Shown: positions 23,261 through 35,970, numbered from the stretch's first letter. The stretch: 64,000 nucleotides of DNA from Rallus limicola (GCA_022605955.1 JAKCOZ010000011.1:2662537-2726536); one strand, 5' to 3'. The notes: generated by a model not told the origin, from the sequence alone. A program made the numbers and translations.

Positions 23261-23526
23261 AATCATAGAGTAGAATGGAGTCATCAAGGTTGGAAAAGAC
23301 TTTCAAGGTCATTGAGTGCAGCTGTCAGCCCTACACCACTGTAACCATTAATGCAAGTTCCTTGTTTACCCCCTTTTTAAAAAAATTACACCCCCAGGGA
23401 TGGTGTCAGTCACCACTGACTTGACCAATCCTCTGAGCAGCTTGTTCCAGTGCTTCCCTCTCTTATGTGAAGAATTTTTTCCTAATATCCAATCTGAACC
23501 TCCCTTGGCACAATTTGAGGCCATTA
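23261..23526 (-). mobile_element. CR1 LINE 3' fragment
   Basis: Antisense copy from AATCATAGAGTAGAATGGAG, with GTTGGAAAAGACTTTCAAGG, CCCCCAGGGATGGTGTCAGT and CTAATATCCAATCTGAACCT. It is 5'-truncated and diverged. Confidence 0.92.
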
Positions 23527-24763
23527 AAACTACCATTAAAGGACCATAGTAATTGTCACACAAGCAATACAACTTCTCCTCTTCTGAAACCCAACCTAGA
23601 AACTTCTCCCTGAACGCAATAGGGGAAGAACTTCCCATTGAATTACAGTCATACTGAAAATGGGCAACAGAAGTTTCTCTCATGTGACACCACAGTCATG
23701 GTCAGGGTGTGCTTTCTTCCCTTTTATTGCTCTTGTCTTTCATATTCCTCAGCTCTTTGGAGCAGAACATATTGCAGAAAGGAGGAGGAGCACCTCAGCT
23801 GGGCTGTTCTCTTGAGACTCAGCTGATTTCCTTCTATTCCTGGCTCCAAGGCTGGCTTGGATGACCTTCAGATCTTCCTGCCTATTGTCCTCATTTATAA
23901 AAAAGAGGATACTTTATCTTACCTTATAAAGCACTTTGAAATATGTAGCTATCTGGAAATTTTTTTGTAGTGAGTCTTGGAGGAAAGCTTAGGTAGCAAG
24001 GGGAAATACGAAGTTTTCTCATATCTCCTGTAGTCATAGAGAATTTAAACTGATACATTGAGGTATTTATATATAAAAATAGTTTTATTCAGCTAAAAAA
24101 GGAACTATGTGTCTGAAGATTTTATGTTGAACATATTTTTTAAATCACCATTTAAAAATGGTTTCCTTTCTGGTTGTGCAAGATGCAGGAGTAGATACTA
24201 TAATGTATCCGATAAAATCATCTTTAGGCACTTTATAATTATCCAAATTTTACAATATGTGATGTCTGCCCCTCACACCTGCTCTGTGTTTTTCATGAAA
24301 ACATTATATTTGATTGAAATAAGCTTTCAGGCAGAGATTTTTACAGCTCTGCAGAATACGAATTGATGGCTTCACTCAGGACTTACATATATTGTGCAGA
24401 TGCACTAAATTAATTTGATTTACTGTTTTCATTTATAATGAAGATACAGACAGCAGGACGTGCTGCTGTAACTTTTTTGACATATTAAACAGAAAAACTG
24501 TAATGAAAAAGTTAATATTCTTTTTTTTACCACATTGTCCCCTTCATTGAAGACCTCCTATGAAAATTGGTGTTTAAAAGTTCTTTCTTCTGCAGAAATG
24601 TGCTAAAAAAAACCCTCTTAATTCAACTCCAAAGGTTTTTTAATTCCCCCAGATGCATTTAAAACACTTTTTCTGTATCTATTTAATTGGATGCAGCAGT
24701 ATTTCAGTGCTACAAGCCAAGGTAAATCTTACTTCATTGTAAAACCACTACCTTGACACAACC

Positions 24764-24796
24764 AAAATAATAATAATAATAAAAAGACGGGGGGGG
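24764..24796. repeat. (AAT)n tract followed by a G8 run
   Basis: Five AAT units plus an A-rich tail, then eight Gs at 24789-24796. Confidence 0.85.
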
Positions 24797-26260
24797 AACC
24801 CAACCCTGAAGCCAGAAATTACTGCTTATGCAAGGATAGTGTTAGTGGTTGTGCTGTTCCCTTTTAAATAATTCCTCTCTAATTGGTAACCCAATGTAAT
24901 GGGTAAGTGAACATATTTCACAGCAGCAGCTGTTGGATGTTCAATGACTGGAAAATACAGTGATGGTTAAGTGTATGGAGTACTCATCCCGTCAGTAAGA
25001 GTAAGTTAATCATATACAATTCACTGAACAGTAGAGTTGCATTTGTAGAGCAGTGGGCTGCCTTTTAATTGTTGTAGGTCTTTTTCAATATCTTGCAGTA
25101 TCTTTTGTCTCAGCTGTAGCAGTTTTGGTTGCATCCCTAAAACTGTCAGTCTTCCTTATTTTTGCAAGGACCTAACAATTCCTCCTTCACAATGCAGCTT
25201 AAATTGGACCAGATGCTGCATCAATAGAACAGTCTGCCCATCTCAGAGGCATTAAGCCCAAAATTATTTAGAAAATTGAAGCCTTTAACATACTCTGGAT
25301 TAATGTGATTAAGTAGAGCTTGCTTTAATTCATAGCCATCTATTCCTTTATTAATAGCCATTTCATCAACAGGAGCAGCACATATGGGTACAAGATGACT
25401 GAAAGTTAAATTGATTGCTGTAAGCCTGTAAGAAAAGCATTTAATGTTTCAATAATAACTGATGGAAGACTTCACTGTGGGGCATTTTAGATAGATTTAG
25501 ACCAGCTTATAGACACAGTATTTATTAACATCTCCTAATTTTTAATACAAGCCTGCTAAATGAAAGTTTGTTGGGGTTTTTTGTTGGGTAGTGGGGATTT
25601 TTTTTGTTACTTTTAATCCCTTCTTTAAGACACATTTGATACATAAGATCAGTGCATTTATAAAGAGGAGTCTCTCATGTGAATGTTAACAGCTGGTCCA
25701 GGGCATAGTGGAACCGAGACTTCTGTCAGGCTTAGGAGAAGATAAAATGTGGCAGAGGTTCATTTTATCAGTAGATATACCCAGGCATCTGCCAGTGACA
25801 CACATCTCTGCTCCCATGTTGGTTATAGGTACTGCAAGAATGTGTGTTAGTTCATGTACGACCTATAAGGCAGGGAATCCATCACTCATACACTTAAACT
25901 CCATTTCTGGGGAGGTTCAGGTGGTCCTTACTTCCCAACTCAGCAACTATACATGTGCTAATGTATATGTTCACACACATGTCTAGGGAGAGGAGAGAGA
26001 CATTTAGGCTAAGACCCAATGTCATGGACATGACCATACCAATAATTTATAGTTGAAAAAGTCTAATCCAAGAACCTGGGAATGTTCCCTGGTGCTGTCT
26101 ATTTTGCTACTACAGGCACAGCCTTAAATTCTGCAAAAGGTAACTATGATGCCAGAGTTAAGTTCCAACTGTGCGGTCTCATCCAAAATAAGTCCATAAA
26201 CTTAAAATGGAGAACAAAGAGAACTAGCTGTGATTTATTACCATAATTATTGTCAAGGTA

Positions 26261-26590
26261 TGGAATCATAGAAGTTGGTGGTTGGAAGGGACATGCAGAA
26301 TTCTGCTTCAAACTCATCTGAATCAGGGCTGTCTTCAACACGCAACCAGGTCATCAGTGGCTCTGTCTAGCTAAGTCAGGAAAAGCTCTGAGGATGAAGG
26401 TCACAAGAGTGTGCAGGGTGGTGTGCTCCACTTCAGCACTCTCCAGGTGACAAAAGTTATCCTCATGTCCAATTTCAGTTTTCCAGGTTTCAGCTTATGG
26501 CCACAGCCTCTTGCTATACTGTCCATCACTGCTGAAGAAAGGTGACTTTGTTTACATCATCCCTCTAACTTCCCATCAAGTATTTTAGGT
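26261..26590 (-). mobile_element. Diverged CR1 LINE 3' fragment
   Basis: Starts GGAATCATAGAAGTTGGTGG and keeps the GTTGGAAGGGACATGCAG and CACAGCCTCTTGCTATACTG segments of an old CR1 group. Later similarity is weak, so the right edge is uncertain. Confidence 0.72.
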
Positions 26591-27445
26591 TGAAATTAGC
26601 TTTTCTTTAAGTTTCCTTTTTGACAGGTTCAGCTTCATGCAGGTCATGTGTGTACATCCCTTGCCATTTTGGTAGGTTTCTGTGAATGCACTCATGTTTC
26701 TTAACATCCTTGAATAGGCCCCACAATCTGACCTTCCTCATGCAGGGAAAAAAAAACAAACAAATGGAAATGTCAGTGTCATTGTATGTGTAGTCAGTTT
26801 CACACAGTTAATGGTTAAAGGGGCTACCAAATAATCTAATCTTCAGACTGTGGCACACTTCTACATTTCACCCATATTTCCATGTTGAAGCTGAGACAAC
26901 TGCATGCCCCATGCAAGAAGCAGGCAATGGAAAAGGGCAGTCAACATATAATGCCAATTGAGTGGCCTAAGAATTCATTAAATATTCTTGGATGATCACA
27001 GGGCAAAGCTATTCTTTCCTGCAGATAAAGTGGGAGGTGAAGATGAAAGAGGAAAACACACTAATTGTCCGTCTGTCATGAAGAAAGATCTTCTGTTCCT
27101 TCATCTGCAGTGTGGACCATGTAAGCCAGACAGAGTGCAGGGCTGTAGTGTTCACTTTAAGGAAATCTGTGCTTCAGTGGACGGCAAAAATTGGAGGAAA
27201 GACAGGAAACACCTCTGAGTTATGTAGAGGGACGTTACTTTTGGAGCAGTGGAAGCGCAAAGATGTAAGAGTTGCCTGTAGTAATTGTTTTAATGAGAGC
27301 TGGAAATTGTTAGAGTTCTGGGTGTTTGTCATGGTTTAACCCCAGCTGGCAGCTCATCCCCATGCATTCCCTTCTCCTCCCCACGGTGGGAGGCGGGAGA
27401 GAATGGGTGATAGTGAGAGAACTCGTAGATTGAAAATAAAGACTG

Positions 27446-27451
27446 TTTAAT
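27446..27451 (-). promoter_or_regulatory. Poly(A) signal of the antisense LTR
   Basis: ATTAAA on the minus strand in CCTATTAAACAGTCTTTATT, the usual poly(A) position of this LTR type. Confidence 0.65.
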
Positions 27452-27617
27452 AGGTAAAGCAAAAGCCATGCATGCAAGCAAAGCAAGACAAGGAGTTCCT
27501 TCCCTGCAGGCAAGTGTCCAGCCATCCCTAGGACAGCAGGTCTTCACCACGTGTGATGGTCACTTGGAAAGGTAATCATCATTCCAAACATTTCCACTTC
27601 TTTCTTCTTCCCCCAGC

Positions 27618-27625
27618 TATATATA
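27618..27625 (-). promoter_or_regulatory. TATA box of the antisense LTR
   Basis: The palindromic octamer TATATATA in a CAGTATATATAGC context on the minus strand. It is about 170 bp before the ATTAAA signal, as expected for U3/R of an LTR pointing against MSRA. Confidence 0.7.
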
Positions 27626-27632
27626 CTGAGCA

Positions 27633-27640
27633 TGATGTCA
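27633..27640 (-). promoter_or_regulatory. CRE-like element upstream of the LTR TATA box
   Basis: TGACATCA on the minus strand, ending 7 bp before the TATA box. It is one G-to-A transition from the CRE palindrome TGACGTCA, consistent with CpG decay. Confidence 0.5.
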
Positions 27641-27930
27641 TATGGTATGGAATATCCCTTTGGTCATGGGGGTCAGCTGTCCTGGCTGTTGCCCCCCTAA
27701 CTACTTGTGCTCTCCCAGCCCGCTTGGTGGTGGGGTTGGCTGAGGGGCAACAAAGACCTTGGGTCTGTGTGAGCCCTGCTGAGCAGAAACAAAACCATTG
27801 CTGTGTTATCCTGCTGTCTTCAGCACAAATTGAAACAGAGCCCCATACCAGTTACTATGGAAAAAATGTAACTCTATCCCAGCCAAAGCCAGCACAGCAT
27901 TATAAAAGCAATGCTCTCAGTCAAGCCTGT

Positions 27931-28317
27931 GAAGGGTGAGAGAGTTGGACTGGTTCAGCCTGGAGAAGAGAAGGCTCTGAGGGGACCTTCTGTAGGTCCC
28001 TTCAGATACTGGAAGGCCACTATAAAGGCTGAGAGGGATTGTTTGTAAAGGCATGTAGTGATAGGATGAGGGGCAATGGTTTTAAGCTAGAGCAGGGGAG
28101 GCTTAGGTTAGATATTAGAAGTTCTTCACTCTAAAGGTGGTGAGACACTGGCCCAGGTTGCCCAGAAAGGTAGTGGAGCCCCATCCCTGGAGATATTCAA
28201 GGTCAGGCTTTGTGAAGCAAAGCAACTTGAGCTAGTTAAATGTGTCCCTGCTCACTGCAGGTAGTTGGACTAGAAGGCCTTTAAAGGTCCCTTCCCACCT
28301 AACTAATTCTGTGAAAG
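27931..28317 (+). mobile_element. CR1 LINE 3' fragment adjoining the antisense LTR
   Basis: Begins GAAGGGTGAGAGAGTTGGAC 34 bp after the LTR, then GGAAGGCCACTATAAAGGCT and TTTAAAGGTCCCTTCCCACC, ending at CTAATTCTGTG with a single octamer. A short deletion removes part of the AGGAAGAA segment near 28115. Confidence 0.93.
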
Positions 28318-28740
28318 CAATTGTGGACAGAGCCATAATCTCATGGATCCTACTGCTGTGGATGACCACCATGACCATCACGGCTGGCTTACTGCACCTG
28401 TGGGGTGTAGAATTCAGCACTGAAGCCGGAATTAAAACTATCTTGAAAGGACAAATATCAGGCATTTATCCTTCAATGTTAAGCAATTGCATTTTATTAT
28501 AGGTTAAATACATGTAGCCTCAGCTTTTAACTTCAGGATCTTCCTGTACCTCTTCGTCTTAGCAAGACTGGAGTTCCTCTCAATGTAAGAAAAAAATCTT
28601 TCTCACAGATTCCAATCCTTGGAAATAAGTTTATGTCCCTAAATTTGCCATACTTGATGTTATTAACATAAAATAGATTAAGCAGTAGTAGGTACTGCGC
28701 AAGAAACATAAATACAAGCACAGTGATTCACATGATTTTT

Positions 28741-28836
28741 ATCATGGAATGGTCTGGGTTGGAAGGGAACCCAAGGATTGTAGAGTTCCAACCTCCCTGC
28801 CAGAGGCAGGGCCACCAACCTCCAGGCCTGGATGAA
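28741..28836 (-). mobile_element. CR1 LINE, short 3'-end fragment
   Basis: Antisense terminus ATCATGGAATGGTCTGGGTT, then CCCTGCCAGAGGCAGGGCCA and CCAACCTCCAGGCCTGGATG. Same subfamily as the outer copy at 11419. Confidence 0.93.
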
Positions 28837-29283
28837 TATATTATGAATATATTATGTTCTTCAGTTTTGGGTTGATGTTTTGGTTTGGTTTTGTTTGTTT
28901 GGGTTTTTTTTAAAATGGATTAACAATTACTTTTTTTCTTCACTGTCTTCTAAGTACTCTAGGGCATTCAAATGGAGCATTTCATTTTGGAGGAATTAAT
29001 GTCAAGGAATACTCAATTCTCTTGAATTCAAATCCTTTCTTTGCTTTTCATAAAAGTTCCCATCTAAATGGGAAGTTTAGAAAGGATGCAAGTGACCTCT
29101 AATTTAAAATTCTTGATTTGTGCCTTGTTGAATAGAAATAATGGATAGCCAAATACAGTTAATGTTCATTAGGTTTAAGCAGGAGGCAAATACTTTCATT
29201 GGTCTAATGTGCTGAGTAACACTTACTTTTTAGCAAAAAAAGAAAAAAAACCACATTTTATTATGTGTAAGTAGCAGTATAAA

Positions 29284-29300
29284 CAGTAAACTGTTTACTG
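29284..29300. promoter_or_regulatory. Forkhead-like palindrome in AT-rich unique DNA
   Basis: A perfect inverted repeat, CAGTAAAC-T-GTTTACTG. The right arm, read with the central T, gives TGTTTAC, which matches the forkhead (FOX) core; the left arm gives a near-match. TTTTAATTAATTT and ATAATTAATCATCA homeobox-type sites follow within 80 bp. Binding is not shown. Confidence 0.4.
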
Positions 29301-30570
29301 CAGTCAATTTTAATTAATTTCATCAGTGGCTAAAATAAAGGTTGCTCTTATTGGCTTATTGCAGCATAATTAATCATCAGTAATAATTCATTTTACGTGG
29401 CTTCCCGAGGTTAAGCATCGACACAGCCATTCATTAAAATTGGGATGAGAATTAATAGTCTAAAAGGTTCGCCACCAAAAAAAGTGCAAAATCTGTAAAG
29501 ATTTATTAAAGGGCTAATGATGGATCTACTTGGCTTTATTTTTTTTAAACCTGATCTTAAATATGGGTCATGCAGCTGTAGAAATATATTAGCTGGCATT
29601 TGATCTGTTTCCAGCGGTTAATGGTCTTTGTGAAACCTATGGCACTATGCAGCATATTTTTCATGGTGTCCTTAAGAAGACACTTGTCATCCCTAAGTGG
29701 GGTTTTACGGTCAGGGTGAGATTCTAGGAATGACGTTTTCTGCTTACCATAATCAGAAATGAGATATTTTAAAACGTTTTTGTGGTCTCAGATGATGCTG
29801 GCTGAAGAACAAGCTGCCCCTTCTGATTGTAGGGACCCTCATGAAGACTATTGGGATTAATTAACTTAATAAAGTCAAGGAACTGTTAATTCCATCCAGC
29901 AGTTATAGCAGGTGACGGGTCTGTCTCTTATTCTGTAGGTATACAGCACCTTACACAGGCAGATGGCAGCTACAATTTGCAATGTATTGTCCAGGTAGTA
30001 CAATAATGAAATGAAGCAGGAAAGGGATGAGATTTCTTTCTGGCAGGAAGACAGCCCATTGATCTAACATACACTCTGTAGGAACCCTGGGAGGAGCTGT
30101 GATGGCAAGAAACCCTTTGCTAATGTCACTGGCTTTATGACTAAAGCAAATAATTTTATTTTTTTTCCCAAGTGTGTCTCAGCACTAAATACAGTAAATG
30201 GAGAACAATGTATGGTTCCCTCATGGTGATGAAGAGCTGCCTTGAGCCAGCTAAGAGGTAACGCCAGAACAGCTCCAGAACTAGTCTTTGCAACATCCCA
30301 ATTAAGCAGGCTGTAGGCTATGCCATTGTTTGTCAGAATGCTTTGTGATATCTGTGGTTCAGATCAGATGTCTATGGTTTCTATCAGATCAGAAGTATTT
30401 GGGAGGAAGGAAGTACAAGTGCATAGCTTTGACTTCAGCTACATTTCCTTGACTAACCTTGAGTTATACAGTTGCTACTCTGCTTTCAGTGAGCTCTCTG
30501 CAGTTTCCTGGCATTCTCTGCCAGTTCAGTCTTCTGTGTTCACACTCATTTGCTTATCACAGTTTATTTA

Positions 30571-30645
30571 TATCACAGAATCTTTAGGGTTTGAAGGGAC
30601 CTCTTGAGATTATCCAGTCCAATCCCCAATCTCTATCAACCAGCC
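30571..30645 (-). mobile_element. CR1 LINE, short 3'-end fragment
   Basis: TATCACAGAATCTTTAGGGT, then TTGAAGGGACCTCTTGAGAT and CCAGTCCAATCCCC. Only about 75 bp remain. Confidence 0.85.
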
Positions 30646-31627
30646 AACCGTTTTCTGATGTGAACTCCCCTTTCCTGCTCTTCGCAGACACGCGTACTAC
30701 CCACCAAAGACTGTACTTTTCTGATTTACCTGTCTGTCACCTTACTGTCATTTTAAATACTCATATAGGGTGAATTTTTAGCCCTCTCCCTCAATAACCT
30801 ATCAGGAGAAGCACTGTAAGAAGGGTAATAGCTATAGTTTATATTTAAAATAGATAGTAGATTTTCAAATGCTCTTACAGGGAAGATGAAGTCTTTATAT
30901 ATGAAATAACTAAATATAATTTTAATGGTTTTGCCTTGGAGATTTTTTTAAAGGCACTTCTCTGCAGCTCCTCTGTCACATATGTAGACTGCTTTCCTTT
31001 TGAAAGGTGCTCCTCTCTGCCCAGTCATTGGCCTTTCATCACACTACATGCAATGCCTACTTACTTTCCCCCACATTCTCCTAATTGTTCTCTAAATATA
31101 TAAATTGCCAAAATTTATCTTTAAGCTCTTATCCAGTTTTTTTTCTATTAAAGACTTTCTCAAAAAACAGGTTGCTTTGGGCATTTTTAGAATGCCCAAT
31201 ATAGAATATTCTTTTATTAGAATAGTCTTAAATAGAATATTAAGATTTAAATAGACTTAAAATTGCCTATCTAGTATAAATTACTCTTCACCCAAGTATT
31301 CTTTTCACTGGAAGCCCTCTGACTGTCTGTCCCTCTGTTACCGTGAAGTTCTCAGATCTGTTGCCCTCTCAGTTTGAAGCCTGTGAGATGTGGCTGGTGA
31401 AACCAGGTTGCCTGTGCTGCCTTTTGCATATTTGTTTTGGGGGAAATCATGAGGGGAAATTGGGACCGCAATCATATTAATGTATATCATGTAACTGTCA
31501 GATTGGTTTAATAAAAGTTAGATATGAAAGAGAAGCTTTCAGATTGCAAATATAATAATCTATCATATTTTTGTCTTCTAGTCCACAATTCTCAGGTATT
31601 GAGATATGTTGGTTTTCCCTGACATAG

Positions 31628-32308
31628 GAGAGATGCCTAGGGGTGTTGATCAACAGGAGGCTGAATATGAGCCAGCAGTGTGCCCAGGTGGCCAAGAAGG
31701 CCAACAGCATCCTGGCTTGTGTTAGGAACAGTACAGCCAGCAGGAGTAGGGAAAAAGATTCTTTCCCTGTACTCAGCTCTGGTGAGGCTGCACCTGGAGT
31801 ACTGTGTTTAGTTTTGGGCCCCCCACTGCAAGAAGGACATCATGATGCTTGAGCATGTCCAGAGAAGGGCTACAAAGCTGGTGAAGAGTTTAGAAGACAA
31901 ATTTTATGAGGAGTGGCTGAGAGAGCTGGGATTGTTTAGTCTAGAGAAAAGGAGACTGAGGGGAGACCACATCACTCTCTACAACTAACTAAAAGGTGGT
32001 TGTAGTGAGGTGGGAGTTGGTGTCTTCTCCCTGGTAGCTAGTGACAGGACAAGGGGAAATGGTCTGAAGTTGCATCAGGGGAAGTTTAGGTTGGATATTA
32101 GGAAAAAATTCTTTACTGAAAGGGTTGTTAGATATTGGAACTAGCTGCCCAGGGAGGTGGCTGAGTCACCATCCCTGGAGGTATTTAAAAGAAGAGTAAA
32201 TGTTGTACTTGGTGACATGGTCTAATGTTGGACCTTGTAGAGCTGGATAGGTGGCTGGACTCGATCTTGAAGGTCTTCTCCAAAAAAAAAAAATCATTCT
32301 GCGATTTT
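31628..32308 (+). mobile_element. CR1 LINE 3' fragment with ORF2 C-terminus
   Basis: Starts GAGATGCCTAGGGGTGTTGA. The ORF2 end is readable as [20 protein letters not shown]. The 3' UTR runs to a terminus in which a 12-A run (32282-32293) precedes TCATTCTGCGATT. Confidence 0.95.
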
Positions 32309-33489
32309 CCCAAGCACTATGTTGGTGTTCAGATTGGCTAAGAGTTGGCATATTTCAGAAATCTAACCTTGCATTCAGAGATCTCCTCAGAGTAGTAACC
32401 TCATACTGAAAGCAATCTAGAGACAAAAGAAAACTACAATTTCTGTTATTCTAATGGAAAAGAATAGGTATTAGAATTCCTTACTCTCATTCCTCCTTTT
32501 TTATATGCCAGATTACTTCATATTTTCCAATTCCTTACACCGAGCTTGCTATAAATAGATTCCTAGGTATTATATTTACCTCTGTTTATCTCATTTCAAA
32601 GTTGGTCTCTAAGCATTGTGTATTCCTCACATTTCTATTACTCTTTGCCTACCCATTTATTTAAGGAAATTTTGGCTGTTGTGTAACTGTAGTACAGAGG
32701 CTTTGCAGCTAAAAGCTGTAAACTTTAAAGCAAAGAAATCAATCATATTTTCTGCTGAAATGACATTAAAGATATTCCCTTTATAGATGAAAGCTGGACT
32801 GAGTCCAGGCATTTTATTGAGATACATATATTTTATTTTTTTCCTTCTTCACTTTTCCTTCTGTGCTTTCTCTGTACAAGAGCGGAGCCCCAACAGTGCT
32901 TTGGTTTGGGATGTTACAGCCTTTTTTGTAAACAAATCTCCCCTTAAGACTCTTTTCTGCAGTTTTGGGTCTCTATACATCCTTACTCCTGAGCCTGCTT
33001 GTAGTTCTGGAACATCACTCCCTTTCCAACCAATAGGGAACTCTTGGTTTCCAGTTGCCTCCTCAGGAACAAATCATACTTGCAGCAAACAAAGAAAGCT
33101 TTATAGGAGATGGCAATACTCAGGATGTTGAAAATTTTTGACTTTTTTTTTTTTGCTTTAGGAGATACAAGGAGCATTCAGGCAAACTGAGATGCAATCT
33201 AAACATAACAGTCTTAGCTTCCTAAACTTCTGTTATTGTCTGATTTAGTGGGTTTTTAGGTTGTTGCTACTAGGATGGGCTCTGCAAAATTGCTTGAGTC
33301 ATTCTTTGCTCTCTGCAATCAGCTGTCTCTATTCCTAGCAGATGGCAGCAGTTGGAAGGTTCCTGCTCTTTGAAGACTTGCCTTTTGTTTCTCTCTCTCA
33401 GAGCTTTTTGAGAGTTCTATTAACATTTCATGTTTTCACTGCTCTTTAAGAAAAAAAAAAAAAATCAATGTTTGAACCATCTTCTGTCA

Positions 33490-34264
33490 TTTGGGTGGGG
33501 AGAAAGTTAATGAAATATAACAAGGGCAAGTGTAGAGTCTTCTATCTGGGGAAGAACAACCCCAGGTACCAGTATAGACTGGGGACAGATCTGTTAGGGA
33601 GCAGCATAGTGGAAAGGGACCTGGGAGTCCTGGGGAACAGCAGGATGACCATGAGCCAGCAATGTGCCCTCATGGCCAAGAAGGCCAATGGGATCCTGGC
33701 ATATATTAGAAGGGGTGGTGTCAGTAGATTGAGAGAGGTTTTTCTCCTCTGCTATGCCCTAGTGAGGCTGCATCTGGAGTATTGTGTCCAGTTCTGGACC
33801 CCTCAGTTCAAAAGGGACAGGAAAGAAAGCCCAGTGCAGGGCCATTGACTTGAAGAAGGGAATGGAACACCTTTCTCACGAGGAGAGGCTGAGGGAGCTG
33901 GGTCTTTTTAGCCTGCAGAAGAGGAGACTGACGGGTGACTTCATCAATGTCTATAAATATATAAAGGGTGAGTGTTAGGAGAACAGAGCCAAGCTCTTCT
34001 CAGTGATATCCAATGATAAGACAAGGGGCAGCGGGTGCTGTTGGAGCACAGGATGTTTCATGGGAATGTCAGGTGGAAATTTTTCCCTGTGAGGGTGGCA
34101 GAGCCCTGGGACAGGCTGCCCAGAGAGGTTGTGGAGTCTCCTTCTCTGGAGACATTCAAACCCACCTGGACATGTTCCTGTGTGATTTAGTCTGGGTGAT
34201 CCTGCTCTTGTAGGGGGGTTGATTTCCAGAGATCCCTTCCAACCCATCATTCTGTGACTCTGTT
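33490..34264 (+). mobile_element. CR1 LINE 3' fragment, one of the longest in the window
   Basis: The frame at 33468-33848 carries the ORF2 C-terminal region: KLMKYNKGKCRVFYLGKNN, then VERDLGVLGNSRMTMSQQC and [20 protein letters not shown]. It continues in another frame ([20 protein letters not shown]) after a deletion near 33825. The 3' UTR ends CATTCTGTGACTCTG. It is about 775 bp long and 5'-truncated. Confidence 0.95.
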
Positions 34265-35798
34265 GGTTTTTTCAGCTGTTTGTCTTATGACTCTGTGTCT
34301 TCCTTGGCAAGAGGAAGACACGACACAAGTTGCAAAGCCTTTCTCTGATGTCACATCCACCATGGTAGTAACCGAAGTACCATTAATTCAGGCAGGATTC
34401 AGTCATACACAATCCCATTTCTGAACTGATCTGTCTGCCATCTCACCCATGGCATCCATCTCAAAGAAACTACATGCTTTCATGCCACAACTAAATTGGT
34501 ATCTTAATTTTATGCATCTGAAGACAGTAGCCTATTTATTGAGCTATTGAACCTGTCAGAAGATATGCTTTTTTATGAAAATAAGTACCATGGCCAAATT
34601 ATTACTGTGTAAAATTCTTACCTGAAGTCAGAATTGCATCACCATATATATTCCACACATCATGACAAAACCTCTGCTTTTTTTATTATCTAAGCATGGT
34701 AATATTATTTCCCTTTGCCCCACACTAATTATTTATATTAGGTAAGGTTTTGCATTTCAGTTCTAAAATGACAGAAATGCTGTCAGGCCAGGACTTGTAG
34801 TATTTAGAGAAATTATGTTGCATGTATGGAAAATTAATGATGAAGAATGCGATGTAACAGTGGGTTATGCTCTGCAAAATGGGGATAATGGAATCCTAAT
34901 TTAGAAAGTACTTTGAAGTTTTTCAGACAAAGGCATGGTGCAACTGTGACGCAGCATTAATCTTTTATCCTCAAAGTTTTTCATGCCCATGGATAACAGG
35001 ATATATTTCTTGAGCAGATATTTATTCACCATGTTTATCTGTTATGATAAAAAATGTCAACATAATTTTATTAATTTAATTTTTCAAAGCAGATTTGCAA
35101 TGAAACAATCTTCAGAGCTGCTAAAATTGTAACTGCATGACAGCAGAAATTGATGATACCAGAAGCAGACCAAAGCTGTGTGGAATGTCATGCAGTGGGG
35201 TAATAAATCTTGTGTTTTAGTGCACAAAGACCAAGTTACAGTTTGGTACAGGTCTTTACCCCTGAGCAAAGGGGAACGAGTTTAAGTTGGACACACTAAG
35301 GTCTTTATCTGTCCCCAGTTCTATTCTATAGCTACACTCCTTATATGTTGTTCCAGAATGACCTGTATACTTAATAATAATTTATGAATTCTTGTGTTCA
35401 TAACTTATTAAAAATGCATCTATAAGAATAAAAAAACAGTCTTTTAAGATATTTCCATTTCTTTCAGCTTTGTTACAGTAGCCTTGTTATGGTCCTTAAT
35501 AGAAATTTCCTTATCTGAGCTAATAGGCACAAGTATGTCAGATAAGGAATGAATTCAAGGGGAAGTGAGTGAGTAGGACTGCAGAATACAGGGACTTAAG
35601 TTCTGAATGACTTTTTTTTTTCCTTCTGAGGAAACTAAATTCAATAGAAACTGAAGCTGAGCAGGTTGAGATAGACTCTGTGTTTGGGGAGAATTCAAAC
35701 ATTGTGGACCAGTAAAACTTTTCGTGTAGTGTGCATAATTTTAGTCAGGAGAGTATCTTTGTGTTTATGATGTGTTACTCTGTTGATAACAAGTTTGT

Positions 35799-35970
35799 CA
35801 TGTAGAATCCCAGACTGGGTTGGGCTGGAAGGGACCCCAAGGATCACAGAGCTCCAACCCCCTGCCACAGGCAGGGCCACCAACCTCCAGGCCTGGAGCT
35901 ACACAAGGTTGCCCAGGGCCCCATCCAACCTGGCCTTCAACACCCCCAGGGACGGGGCATCCACCATGTA
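35799..35970 (-). mobile_element. CR1 LINE 3' fragment
   Basis: Antisense terminus CATGTAGAATCCCAGACTGG, then CTCCAACCCCCTGCCACAGG and GAGCTACACAAGGTTGCCCA. It breaks off after GGGGCATCCACCATG. Same subfamily as 44668 and 59363, with few differences between them. Confidence 0.95.

Larger units (their letters stand above)
27327..27896 (-). mobile_element. Antisense ERV-L-type solo LTR
   Basis: A 570-bp LTR. Read on the minus strand it starts TGTGCTGGCTTTGGCTGGGA and ends GGGTTAAACCATGACA. It contains a TATA element (27618-27625), a CRE-like site just upstream of it, and ATTAAA (27446-27451). The layout and wording match the abundant avian ERV-L LTR type whose members begin TGTCCTGGTTT and end in a GGTTTAAACC-like block. 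The flanks GTGTT (27322-27326) and GCATT (27897-27901) agree at only 3 of 5 bases, so the target duplication is decayed or doubtful. No internal viral genes are present. Confidence 0.92.

Noticed and set aside
27322..27901. GTGTT/GCATT as the target duplication of the antisense LTR
   Set aside because: Only 3 of 5 bases match, not better than chance.
27553..27939. 128-codon open frame
   Set aside because: Lies within and just past the antisense LTR; LTRs of this type encode no protein, and it reads against the element.
33468..33848. 126-codon open frame
   Set aside because: Real ancestry as CR1 ORF2, but it is a truncated fragment that changes frame at about 33825; annotated as part of the element, not as a gene.
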